NCBI RefSeq assembly: GCF_905147045.1
Contig: NC_065894.1
Span: forward strand, 10,267,501 to 10,331,500
Length of the DNA: 64,000 bases
Direction of reading: 5' to 3'
Source: Nymphalis io
Taxonomy: Eukaryota > Arthropoda > Insecta > Lepidoptera > Nymphalidae
Part shown: in pieces, positions 11,979-24,137 of the stretch
How positions within the stretch are numbered: the first letter of the stretch is position 1
Layout of the letters: each line of letters opens with the position of its first letter
Position numbers and translations under genes: made by a program
The notes under the pieces: model-generated
Seen by the model: the letters and a program-made list of their open reading frames with translations, nothing else
The model's database searches: none
Told to the model about the DNA's origin: nothing

Positions 11979-14900
11979 TGGAGTTAACGCAGCGGCTAGA
12001 ATGTACACAAGAATTGTATCCAAACAGATCTGAAAAGGATTTTCCTGATCAGGTCCCGCGTTGCTTACAAAAAATTGTTAAAATATAGAAATATTATTGG
12101 CTTATATTAATATATACATTTAATTTTTAGATCGGATTTTTGGGTATTTGTGGGACTAAGTACCCATTAAAAAAAGGTCCAAATAAAATTGGACGAGATC
12201 CTGAAACTTGTAATATTAATTTGAACTTAAACGTAAGTACCAATTTAGTAATAAATTAAAATATGTAATATTTCATTTTATCAAGTAATTCTCGTCATTT
12301 TTCAATTGCCATCACTTGAAATTAGAGTTTAAAGTAATGTAACAGTTACAATACATTTATAAGAAACACACTTTTTACTTTTAAACTTGTTTATGCAAAC
12401 AAGGTTAAAATTTTCAACAAGTATTTACTAATTATATAAAAAAAATAGATAAGGAATTACACGGTAAGTAACAAATTTTAATCAATTATGTATAATAGCT
12501 TCCTATAGCCTATTCCAATGCCAGGCAGAATTAAGATAAATAAACATTTTAAAAAAAATTAAAAACATCATTGGTTGAGATCTAAATGATCCTGGTATTG
12601 AGTATGGATTCGTGTAAAAATGAGGAATATCGGCATAACACCTTTGCCGGATTTTTGTAAGGAAAATTAGTGTGGATATAAGTAGTTAAATGGAATATTA
12701 TTGTATGAAAAATAAAAATATTAATCAGGGATTTTGTAGCGAATAATGTATCAGAGTTATTAGAAAGTTTAATGGGAAATATAAACCTAAGGTTTGTTTA
12801 TTACCTCTGCCATTGGAATAGTCTATATATGAGATCAATCTTTTTTTTTCTTATCCTATTCCAGTGTTGTAACTGGTAAAAAAAAAACTTATCTTATATA
12901 GATTTATATATGTGTTGTGTAGTCCACTTAAGTTATTCCATTGTCAATAATGATGCTCTATGAATGCTCTATGAGTCTAGTTACAGACAAATATGAGGTA
13001 TAAAATCTAAAATGTCTTTCAGTCAATATCAAGGCAGCATGCAGTGATAAATATATTAAACAACCATGAATACATGCTTATGGACTTGGATTCGGCGAAC
13101 AAGACCAAGCTCAGTGACGTAAGTACAAAATGCTATTATTTAACCTATTTCTGAAGTTTATTATTTACAATCATTTAGCATAGAATCTTATAACACACGA
13201 GTATTCATACATGCACATATAATAATTTACTCACTAATTTTATTTTAATGATATCAAATCATTCATGTTCAAAATCAATCAAATTACTTTTGGATTTTTG
13301 CAATATTATTTAAAAGTATTCCTTCTAATAAAAATCACACAGTTACAGTTTATCAATATACACTCACACACAACTATTAGGCAAATAACTACAGAGCACA
13401 CATAGCCATTGTGAGTGTTGCTCAACCAGACTTTATATAGTTTATGACCGAATGCCAGTGATAATGGCAGTACTATTGTACTTATCTTTTGAACTAACAA
13501 TAAGCACGTAATGTCGTTTCAGAAAACATTACAAGCATACATACCATATCCTCTGAAAAATGGAGATATGGTACAGTTTGGGCAAGTTTTTGGAGTGTTC
13601 AGGCTATTTCAAGAGGACAATGACCTACCAATGACACAAGCTATTGAAGTACCAGAGACACCAGTGCATAGAAGACATGTCTCCAAATTAAATACAATAC
13701 ATGTTACTACAATACCGGAGTCACCTGACGTTAGTGATAGGGTAATGAAATATCACTTATTACAATTAAGTTCTATCACTCAAAATCTAATCCAATCTGT
13801 GAATGATAGTGAGGAAAATACATATGTATATAATACAAATTTTATTTTTTTAATTTCAGGATGATTCATTTATAGTTGCATCACAACAAAAGCCAAATAA
13901 TTTATTTAAAAGTCCAAACAATAGGTTCATAAAGACATCGGGCACAACAATATCAATCAAACCTCTTGGTACAAATAAAATTGATAATGTTTTTTGGAGC
14001 TCTTCTAAGAAGTCAGATTCTTTTAGCTCACAATCCAATATTTCTAATAATGATTTAGCAGTACGACCAGTTGATAACATTTCAGATAAAACTAATATAC
14101 ATGAAGTAGACACACAAATTACTGACAATAATAATGACATGAATGATTCAATTTATAATGCTAATACACAGTGTATGGGTACTACAACAACGCCTTCAAT
14201 ACATTATATGGAAACACAAGTGCCAACGGACCTACCGGAGATTTGCAAAATACCTGATCAACACAACCTTCATTTTAATTTTACCACAGAAAACAAAGAA
14301 AATGATATTACTATACATGATACCGAAACACAGATAGAACCTAATAAAAATAAAAATGTTGTTAATAATATACTACTTGATCCCTTAAGTAATGAAAATA
14401 AAGACAATGTATCGGATGAAGTAATATTATTTGATGAAATTGATAGTCAACCATTACAGGATAACTTTGAATCACAAGCATTACTACCGCCAGAATTTAA
14501 TGAACTAAACAACGACATTACAGATGTTCCTATTGAAAATATAAAGGAATCTGTAAAAATAAGCGAAAAGCAAAAATGTACTAATAAAGTACGCCGTGTA
14601 AAATCTGATAGTTCGACTGATTGTGAAGATGAGGACATACATATTGCCATGACACAAAAAATACCAGAAGTAAATGATGATGATATAACAGACTGTGAAG
14701 ATGACCCGGTAACTGTTACTAAATCAACTGAACAATTGCAAGATAATATTAATGCTATCGATGATGATGTCACTGATTGTGAAGATAATTGTGTTACGGA
14801 CAATTTGAGTAAACCCAAACAACAAATTCATGATTTAGATACGCAAATAATAGAAAATCACACAAAAACTGAACACAGTAATATATTTAAAGATAATTAT

Positions 14901-17900
14901 AAAAAAACTACGATTGATGTTATTGAAGTGGATAAAAATGTTTCAAAGGAAGAACCAACTAATGTTCCCTTCGAAGACCTACCAACACAAGTAATAGAAG
15001 ATGACACACAGAAAGATATTTGTTTTGAAGAAGAATTGACACAAAATATTTATTCACAAGAAATCGTGCCTCCTTTTAAAATCCCAAAACCATCACATTT
15101 TAAAGATAAACGAAAAGATATTTCAGATTTAAAAATTGATAACCTAATAGCAAACAATGAGCATAGCAAGTCAAATGAAGATGTTGATGTAGATGATAAA
15201 TTGTACTATGCTGCTACACAGGACATATTTAATGATTTATGCTCTCAAAGGGAGCCTTCTCCGACAATGAATAAAAATCCTTCCAAGGAACCCGATGCTG
15301 ATAAAAATGATAAAGTAAATGAACTTCCTGCAGCTAAAACCGTCGCTTCGAAACCTTTAGGCCATGACTCAACTGATGATAGTGACATAGACGATAAAAT
15401 TGAAAGTTTTGTTTCTAGCTTGTCTAGTTCGCAAATAAGGGATGTAGTAGGTGTTAAAAAAGTGTCGAGTGGCAGTTCAAGTGTAAAAAATATTACATTA
15501 ATGAACACTGAATTACCAACTACTGAAAAAATAAAAAACAGTCTGACAATGTATAAAAATAGGAAATCGAAAGTGTTGAGTAAATCAGATCCAGGGAATG
15601 ATATGCGTCCGCCGATTAAATCTCTTGATACAAAAACAAGCTTAACTAAAAAGATCGAAGACGAAATTATACCTACACGAAAAATTACAAGAATTAGAAA
15701 ACCTACAAATAAAATGTTGAATAAGGATGAAATAGCTAAAAATTTAGGAGACAACGTACTTATGGCAACATTGTCAACAAGCAAAATAACAGAAAAAAAC
15801 AAAGAAACAAAATCTGACAACATTAAAAACGTACAAGAGAAATCAAATAAAACTAAAACTAAATCTGAACCTGATGAAAGAAATAAAACAAAATACAACA
15901 AAACAAAAACATCTGATAAAACAAAAGTGGAAAAGAAAAAATCGGATAATGAGACTCGCGATAGAAAAAGAACTAAAGATAAGGAAGAACCAAAATCAGA
16001 ACAAGCAAAGCCGACAGTTATCCAATCAAACAATAAAAAAATTTTAAACGATATATCACATTATTTAGATAATACCGAGAGACGTACGCGTAGTCGAAGT
16101 AATCAAAAATCTGAAACTATTAATGAAAAAAAATTAGAAGTGGAAAAAAAAGAAAAAGCACGCAGTCGAGAACAAAGCACAGATAAGAAAAGTCAACACA
16201 CGCGTACTAAGGAAATAGAGAGGAGTAAATCGCCCTTAGAAAATGTAAGACGAAGTAAGAGACATAGATCGTCTAAGAAAAAGGAAGAAATACAGAATGA
16301 TACATCTAAAGCAAACCTTAACAATAGCGCTCTTGATCAAAGTGCGGTTTATAACATTTCGTACGAGTCATTAAATAAAGTAAAGTTCAAGAGATCAGCA
16401 ACTGAAAATATTGAGTTGCCGAGTGCAAAGAAAACCAGGACAGAAGCGAATTCTAATAATTTATCTTTAAGGGCCACGCCTGCTCGGAAAGTCAAAACAC
16501 ATTATGTTTTGTTCACAGCGTTTCCGTGCGAAAAAGTAAAGGCGAAATTAGAAAAATTAGGTAACGTTAACTAATTACTATACAACTATATATGTATATT
16601 ATAAAGGCAGAAATGACCTTTTTTGTTTGTTACGCTTTCACATCTTAACTATTCAACCGATCATCATGAAACTTTGCAAACACGTTGTAATGGATACGGA
16701 AAAAAGCCTATCACCTCCACTCGCGGGTAAAGCCGTGTAAGAAACTAGTATTTTATAGGAGCCAAGTGCCGATATTAACGAATATAAAAAACAAAATATT
16801 ATATGTTTAAACATTTTTTTTTAAATTATATAAACTTACCAGTTCCGGGTAGAATAATGGTCTACATAAAATGTTTATATCGTAATACATATTAAAAGCC
16901 GGGATGGCCTAGTGGTTAGAACGCGTTTTATTCATTCTTTTTAACCGACGATCGTGAGTTCAAACCCGGGCACGCACCACTGAATTTTCATGTGCTTAAT
17001 TTGTGATTATAATTCATCTCGTGCTTGATGGTGAAGGAAAACATCCTGAAGAAACCTGCACGTGTCTAATTTCTTTGAAATTATGCCACATGTGTATTCT
17101 ACCAACCCGCATTGGAGCAGTGTGGAGGATAAGCTCCAAACCTTCTCCTCATAAGGGAGAGGAGGCTTAGCCCAGCAGTGGGACATTAACAGGCTGTTAT
17201 TGTTACTGTAATACATATTAACTCTATAGGGTTACGCGCAAGCGAGTAAAGCTCTCACTTAGCGTGTTTTTTTCCGACATCTTTAACAATCATTGCCACA
17301 TTTCAGTCAATTTACAACAATATCATTTAGCTAAGAAAACTACAATTAAATATTAATTGAAAAATGAAGCAATATACCATAAGAGATAACTCATATCCAT
17401 AAAACCTGTAAAATTTTAGATTTAATTTTTTTAGAAGGATTGATATAAGTCAAATATTTTTTTTAAGGGGCTATAATAGTGACCGACGTGATGCAGTGCA
17501 CTGTGGTACTGACGATGCAAATCAAGCGAACCTTTAAATTATTATGCGCCCTTGGACTCGGAAAGCCCATAGTTGGTCCGCCCTGGGTGCAAGTCTGTGC
17601 AGACAGCAATATGATTGTTGGTAAGTGCGATCATTTTATATACTTAATGAATAATTTCGCCGGTGGTTTTTCTGAACGGATATGACTTGGGAACCTTCAA
17701 GAAAAGAACTCATCCGGCAACGCACCTGCAAACCCTCCGGTATTGCAGATGTCCATGGGACGTGGTAGTTATTTTACCTCAGGTAAGCCTACTACCCGTT
17801 TGCCCCCTCTACCTTAAAAAAATTATATTAATTCTCAGTTTGGTTTAGATAACCCTTAAGTCGTGGACAAACGCGTCCACGATGGCATTACAATATGACT

Positions 17901-18836
17901 GATATTATTATAATTTTATCACCCGTGTGACCTCAGTACAAAAGTTTCAGGCGTACTTCACTCATCATTCACATAGGAATTAATGTAACTTCTTCCCTGA
18001 GCTCTTCTGTTTTAATTTAGTGTTCAGAAAGAATGAGAACTACTGCTCTTGATGGTATAGACAATTTTGTGAGGCCAAATAGATTCTAGTAGATTATTCA
18101 TATTTAAAAAAAATCTACTTTGTGTAAATAATGCAGACATTTTGCTGCAATGGAAAAGAAAAGTCAAATATTCTCATACAGCTCCTATGTTCTTTTCCAG
18201 ACCCCTGGCTACACTTGATCAAGGACGAGGAAACTGAGAAGCGTTTTCAGTTTAATTTGGAGCGTTCGCTTGCAGTTCGTCGCGGCTTCCTCAAGGGGTA
18301 CAATATATCTTCCACCCCCAGTGTGATGCCTTGCGCTCAAGAGATGCAATGTAAATATATTCTTACTACTTATTACTTATTGCTTGTGATTTGCTGTTTT
18401 AAACTTTGAAATTATTTTTTATTGATGCATAAAAGTTGCTAGTTGGTCTAGTGCTAGCTGGCAGGCCCTAGGTCCTGGGATCACATCCCAGGTCCGAGTC
18501 CGATATTAAAAATATTATTGGGTTTTAAATTAAAAATTTTAAAGTACTGCAGTTAGTTAGAAGATAATGAATGAATGAGAATGGTTCTTATTTATTTTTA
18601 TATTTTTATTATCATATTTTTTTCTAGTAATAGTCGAATGTTCCGGCGGAACATGGAAGAGTAAGGGACCAAACTGGATTTGTGTGTCGGCAATTGCTGA
18701 CAAGGCGCTCTGGCCTGCTCTCAAGAAGAAAGGCGCTACCATTGTATCTACAGAGTTCATTCTGGCCGGTGTTCTCAGACAGAAAGTGGAAATAGAAGTA
18801 AACAAGTTGGAAGGCTTACCCAAAGAGAATATATAA
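11978..18836 (+). CDS. mu2: MDC1 / mutator-2-like DNA damage checkpoint mediator
   Basis: Eight exons: 11978-12052, 12131-12232, 13023-13118, 13523-13741, 13860-16560, 17468-17620, 18201-18350 and 18628-18836. All have GT/AG ends and consistent phase, giving about 1,234 residues. Residues 26 to about 125 form an FHA domain (NKIGRDPETC, SRQHAVI, NGDMVQFG). The middle is acidic, then lysine-rich, with many TQ sites (ATM-type targets) and three DxTDCED repeats. The C-terminus is a tandem BRCT pair (KTHYVLFTAF, IKRTFKLLCALGLGKPI, then VSTEFILAGVLRQ). FHA plus SQ/TQ plus tandem BRCT is the layout of MDC1 and fly mu2, which bind phosphorylated H2A variants at DNA breaks. Exon 4 could instead end at 13825, but that would leave a 34-bp intron. 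The gene symbol is by architecture and alignment from memory. Confidence 0.88.
12233..13022 (+). other. mu2-like intron 2
   Basis: A 790-bp AT-rich intron between two FHA-coding exons. It has T-rich and A-rich runs near 12840-12890 and no recognisable element. The next intron (13119-13522) is likewise featureless. Confidence 0.5.
16590..16748 (+). mobile_element. Non-autonomous Helitron-like element
   Basis: It holds TATTATAAAGGC then TTGTTTGTTACGCTTTCAC and ACCGATCATCATGAAACTTT, and ends with CTAG followed by T, as Helitrons do (CTRR end, A|T target). The 5' end is eroded. It lies in mu2-like intron 5. Confidence 0.5.
16898..17210 (+). repeat. SINE B (tRNA-derived) copy
   Basis: It starts GCCGGGATGGCCTAGTGG (a pol III A-box-like tRNA start) and has a B-box-like GAGTTCAAACCCGG about 50 bp on. 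It ends with GCCCAGCAGTGGGACATTAA. Located in intron 5 of the mu2-like gene. The same unit occurs at least five times in the window. Confidence 0.85.
17650..17850 (+). mobile_element. 5'-truncated LINE 3' tail
   Basis: The blocks ACTCATCCGGCAACGCACCT, CCTCCGGTATTGCAGATGTC and CCATGGGACGTGG, followed by an A-rich end near 17815-17825, are a common lepidopteran LINE 3' UTR. It sits in mu2-like intron 6. Confidence 0.55.
18430..18500 (+). repeat. tRNA-like SINE remnant
   Basis: GTTGGTCTAGTGCTAGC resembles a tRNA A box. CCTGGGAT/ATCCCAGG forms a T-arm-like stem around a three-base loop. It is too short and degenerate for a tRNA gene. It lies in mu2-like intron 7. Confidence 0.4.
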
Positions 18837-19904
18837 AAAAATATCTTGAAAGATATGACATTATCTTATAATTTTTTAAACTATTGTAAACATTATGACA
18901 ACTCTAAAATATATGCTATATAATCCATTTCGTTCAGATTTATATGATAATGAACGAAACCAAATCTATAAAAATAATTACATCTATTTTTTATTTTGCT
19001 TATTAATTATATGATTTAATTGTTTATATATTTCGGTTCGGTAATTCATACTTGTAAATTCTTAACGTGCCTTAAATATTGAATCACATGATTTTTTGTC
19101 AAAATTTCACTCGTAAGAATCGTGTAATAATAATATAAATTTATGTAAAATATTGTGCCAAAATATATTTTTAGCCGATTTTATATGAAGTAATAGTAGC
19201 TATTCCAAAGCATGAAAGTGTTTTTTTTCAAGAATAATATTTTATAATAGTGAATGTCTTTTGTATATATAAACGTAAATAAAAACTTCAAAAGTCAAAG
19301 TTTCATTTGGTGGCAATTTTGAACAAATTACGATATTTAGTATAGGAGATTGTTACCAGCATTAAAAATGTGTGCAAATTTTATCTCGATCGGTTGTATG
19401 TTGCTGGTTTAAAATTCAGTTGACTTGACAAAGTTAAAATAAATTATAAAAAAATACAAACTATACAACACAAACACTATATCTCTTGAAGATATACTTA
19501 AGCGGAAATATATCGGTTTCAAGTTTGTCTTTTTTTCAATTTATAATTAAATGGAAAAAATAATAATGTATATGGAAAATCTATTTGTGTAAAATAGAGT
19601 TTTCATTAATTTCTAGTTGATCTAGGTATTAGGGTAGTTATTGTTAATAAATAGTTTTTATTACAATTATATTTTTAATATTGTACCAGTGTTACAAGAA
19701 TTTTATTATTAGCTTTATTTGTGGCATATTTCTTTCTATTTTATCTTCGATCACTATCTATTTTATTTTTACTAAGTTCAAAATACAAAGTGCTGGATTT
19801 GATCGCATGCGAAGCTGCGGGTTTTTATGAACATCAAATTTGCTTATTACATACTTTCATATACATTAGACATATAATATGTATTTATATATAAGTAGAC
19901 AGAC

Positions 19905-20095
19905 TGCCAAATGGACCACCTGTTGGTAAGTAGTCACCACTGCCCATAGACATTGGCACTGTAAGAAATATTTACCATTCCTAACATCGCCAATTCACCA
20001 CCAACCTTGGGAATTAAGATTGTGTCTCTTGTGGCTTACACTGACTCACTAACCCTTCAAAACGGCCAGTCGGCTTGCAAAAGCCCGATTACAAA
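19905..20095 (-). repeat. SINE A fragment
   Basis: ATGGACCACCTGTTGGTAAG, CATAGACATTGGCACTGTAA and ACCACCAACCTTGGGAATTA match the 3' half of SINE A. The unit is diverged and truncated. Confidence 0.7.
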
Positions 20096-20394
20096 GTTTA
20101 TACATTATAGGAAGAAAAATTTAAAGACAGAAAATTTATATTCATAATTAAACTTAAGTTTTATTTCAACGTTATGACTGAAATAAAGTTTTGCATTTTA
20201 GTGCTTTATTTATATTTTGAACTTAAATATCAAAATTGAAGGCCTTACTTATAATCATGCTTAGCAGTTATTTAGTAAAACACATGTCTCTCTTTCTGTA
20301 TTTATTGATTTGGCATTCGAAAGAAGAAGACACTGCATTGATGTTATATAAATATAATATTATGTTTCAATTCAATCATATAATTACTATTTCA

Positions 20395-21320
20395 GTTCGT
20401 TAAATCTATTTGTAACATAATTTGATTTTAATCATCACAATGTTTTTGTTGACTGTGCATAATAAAATATTTAGTTTAAAATTTTATTTTCTTTCTTTTT
20501 GATTGATTTAGCAGAAGACGTCACCTCAGCCCATTGGTACTGTAAAATGTAATCCTTTCCTTACTCTGCTACTCCAAACATGATATACAATATTTTCATA
20601 TTATTGTATTCTGCTAGTGAGTTAGTTACTTTTTTTTTATATTTTTGCGCTGTGCTTACTACTTACTAGATAGTAGGATATAATTGTATTCAGAGCGCAT
20701 ACAAAGAGAGAGCTGAGTAAATACGACTACAACAATACCACCTAAGTAAATAAAGAATAGAATTACACCCATATTCTTACAATTCAAGGAAGAGATAAGT
20801 AAAGATATTATTCTCACTTAAGGATATTCAAAAGCCAACGTTAATATTAAGAGCTCTATTGCTTTTTATCTGCTGAAAACGAGGAATTAAAAAAATGGGG
20901 GAATCAAGTTAAGGAGGATAAAATACTTTTTAATAATAATAAAAAAGTAATTAAATAATTAAAATATACTTATTTTAATTATTTAATAAAATTACTATTT
21001 AAATTCGTTAAATATATTTGTAACAAATTTTGATTTTTCATCATCACAATGTTTTTGTAATAAATATAATAAAATATTTAGTTTACTATTTTTCTTTCTT
21101 TATTTTTACCCGATTATTGTTTAGTACGTGGAAATAGGTTCCTTGTAAATTTACACCTTAGCCCGTAGACATCGAAAAAAATAGAATCCTTTCCTCACAC
21201 CAAATAGTAAACCACGATATTACTAATGTTATCGTATTCTGCTATTGAGTAACCAGTTATTTTAATATTTTTGCATGTTGTCTTTGTTACTTACTCGTAA
21301 GTCTACTCTAGTAAGTAGGA
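20395..21320 (+). repeat. Diverged tandem duplication, ~300-bp units about 610 bp apart
   Basis: Unit 1 (about 20395-20695) and unit 2 (about 21003-21320) share ordered blocks: TTCGTTAAAT, ATCATCACAATGTTTTTGT, AATAAAATATTTAGTTTA, ACACC/TCACCTTAGCCC, AATCCTTTCCT, TATTCTGCTA and TAGTAGGATA. The copies have diverged by many substitutions and indels. Confidence 0.6.
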
Positions 21321-22872
21321 TAATTTTTTTTATTCTGTAACTCTTAATTGCCTGCCTTGTTAAGTGAGTGCCCGGGATGATGCTACGGCCTCCGTATAGT
21401 TACTAATCGATATACAAATTATTACTAAAGTGAGCTCGTGCAAGTTCTACTATTAAATCAGTAAAAAACAATAACTTGTCTTTGGTTTGTTGGTACCTCT
21501 CTAAAATTTAATACGTACATAGTAATTTAGTAAATAAACAAGACTACAGAATTTGATAATACATTATCTACCAATAAAATTTGCAACTAATTCAATTCTT
21601 AATAATTTTATAATTACATTACCTTTTTACTGATCTTTTTGAGGCATAGGCACAATATATTGATAATAATAATTTAAAAAAAATGCAAACAGTAAATAAT
21701 AAAAGTCACTTATGTATTTTAATTACATTTATTTTTATATATTTTTTTCTGTACATATTATATTTAAATTATAAAATACTGTTACAATATAATTTACATA
21801 AAAATAATTAGGTATTAATCAAATATCTTATTACACGTAATATGTTATTATTAACTAAAGCTGCGTAATATTTAGTTACGTTTGTATACATTATTAATGA
21901 ATAAATAAACTATTTTAAGAACTTGGAATAAAATCCGGTTAAGAATTTTTAAATTCTTATTTCAAACGACTTGTGCATAAAAAATACGAAAATGATTTAT
22001 TCTATAAAATAGCTTATTATAAATTAATTAAAAAAAAAACATTTATACACAATATATTTATTTACATATTATAAATATATTACAAGCTATATCAAATATA
22101 GAAAATAAAATGTTTACCCATACAAAGTATTACCAGTTTACATAAAACATATACCTATTAATTCTTGATGACGTCATAATTATCTAACAGTGCACAAAAA
22201 TTTAATTTATACATAACATTAAATGCGAATAAAATATTATAATTAATTATCTGTTTAAAATTTTGTGTCAACCACACATTGGAAAGTATAAAAGCTTGCA
22301 AGTTAAAACGCGTTTTTTGCAATTCTCCGGTACGTCGTACGATGTACATATAACAATACAATGCAATTAAAATATAATAAGAATAGGAGCAACTATATCT
22401 ACAAGGAAAATTATTCTGCGCAATGATTTTTAACATATTAGTTATAATATGCTATTCGTTTTAATTGTAAAAACTGTTCAATTTAAATAAAATCTACTAC
22501 TTTTTTCCCTATTTTTAATGTACATAACTTATAGTTTTATAAATACGGAGTGCCATTGTTTATTTGGTTAATTTTTCTCTCGATTGTTCGCAACGTGATC
22601 ATGTTAATTTTCATTTAAATTTTTGACTTCACCCAAAGCTGTGTATTTTGATATTTGTTTTTATTTTTGTACATAAAAAAAATATTTTTAAACAGTAATT
22701 AATAAAAAAAAAGATATTGGCTTATTTTGATAGCTACGTTCCAATATCGCAAAAATCAACGATCAAAAAAAATAATAATTCAACATCAACAAATAATAGT
22801 TGGTTTTAAAGTTACACAACAATTATACATAGCAACATAAAGTTGCATTTGAAATGAATATATATTTTATCA

Positions 22873-23160
22873 AGCCGAGATGCCCCAGCGGTAAGAACGA
22901 GTGAATCTTAACCGATGATCGTGGATTCAAACGCTCGGGCAAGCTCCACTGAATTTTCATGTGCTTAATTTGTGTTTGTAATTGATCTCGTGCTTGACTG
23001 TGAAGGAAAACATCGTGAGGAAACCTGCATGTGTCTAATTTCACTGAAATTCTGCCACGTGTGTATTCCACCAAACCGCATTGGAGCAGCGTGGTAGAAT
23101 AACCTTTAAAACCTTCTCCTCAAAATGGTAGAAGAGGCCTTAGCCCAGCAGTGGGACATA
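22873..23160 (+). repeat. SINE B (tRNA-derived) copy
   Basis: GCCGAGATGCCCCAGCGG at the start, AACCGATGATCGTGGATTC, then GAGCAGCGTGG and GCCCAGCAGTGGGACATAAA at the end. Near full length. Confidence 0.85.
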
Positions 23161-24137
23161 AAAAATTCATAAGACTCTTTAATTAGTTTGTACCGGAATT
23201 GTGGAAAGTGTACAATATTATATACTTAGAAAACTGTCACAAAATTATTTTATCTTTCAAAGACATCGCACAACTTTAAGGCTTTATATTTTAATCATCA
23301 ACTTAACTATTAATTATATATTCCTGTTATATCTGTTATATATATGTTTTTGTTAATTTTTTGTATTGTTTAAAAACATTAGTTAAACATTAATTATATA
23401 AAATTAAGGTAAATGTCTATTATTGTTTATTGATGCACTAGTTGAATGTTGTTTTTACTTGTATGTTTAGAATACATTTATAGGGTTTTATGTAAAAATA
23501 AATACACTTAAATATAAAATTTCACATTAGTACTATATTAGTTAAAAATGGCAAGGTCCATAAAACTAAAGGTATTGTGACCAATTTTAGTTCTAGACGA
23601 TCTACACGAGCCTTGGGGGTCTAGAAAAAGTTCATTTGTCAATTGTCCAAGCGATATTTCGCCTACGTCCGAATTACTCGATTCAGTACATACATTTTTG
23701 ATCACTTGATTCACTCATACATTTTGGTCTCCAAATACAATCGACAATCACCAAGTGTCTTTCTCTAGACCCTCTAAAACTATAGCTGGTTTTCACTTCT
23801 ATACCATATACTTTGGTTATTTTGGATTAAACAATGCATATTTTCATAATATTAACAAAGTGCAATATGTTCTTTGGGATGAGATAAAATTAAAATTCTA
23901 TTCTCGTGCAACGTCTGGTGTAATGTTTCTGAATAAAACTTTCACTGACATACAATATAATGAGTTGAACGCATAATTTTAAGTTTTTCCATACTATTAT
24001 TATAATCACTTTATATTATGTGTAGTCGGATACATATTATGAATTCAATAAAATAACCTGCAAAAAAGGCAATATTATATCTTGAACTATATACTAAATG
24101 TAATCTAGCGACGGCTGATATATATTTTCAAGTGTGT

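Larger units (their letters stand above)
18837..24137. other. Convergent intergenic region between mu2-like and gmd
   Basis: AT-rich. An AATAAA at 19278-19283 is a candidate poly(A) signal for mu2-like. The region contains a SINE A fragment (19905-20095), a diverged tandem duplication (20395-21320) and a SINE B copy (22873-23160). The stretches 21320-22870 and 23170-24130 show nothing beyond low-complexity AT sequence; the left end of gmd's 3' UTR presumably lies in the latter. Confidence 0.45.

Noticed and set aside
15245..16033. 262-codon antisense frame across the MDC1-like central exon
   Set aside because: It is the mirror of a lysine/aspartate-rich coding exon; the product is a low-complexity Ser/Phe/Leu string and the plus-strand gene model is well supported.
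16898..16980. Possible tRNA gene
   Set aside because: A and B boxes are present but there is no cloverleaf with acceptor stem, and the unit recurs as a 300-bp SINE.
22158..22436. 92-codon minus-strand ORF in an AT-rich spacer
   Set aside because: AT-rich codons, no domain, no splice context; consistent with chance.
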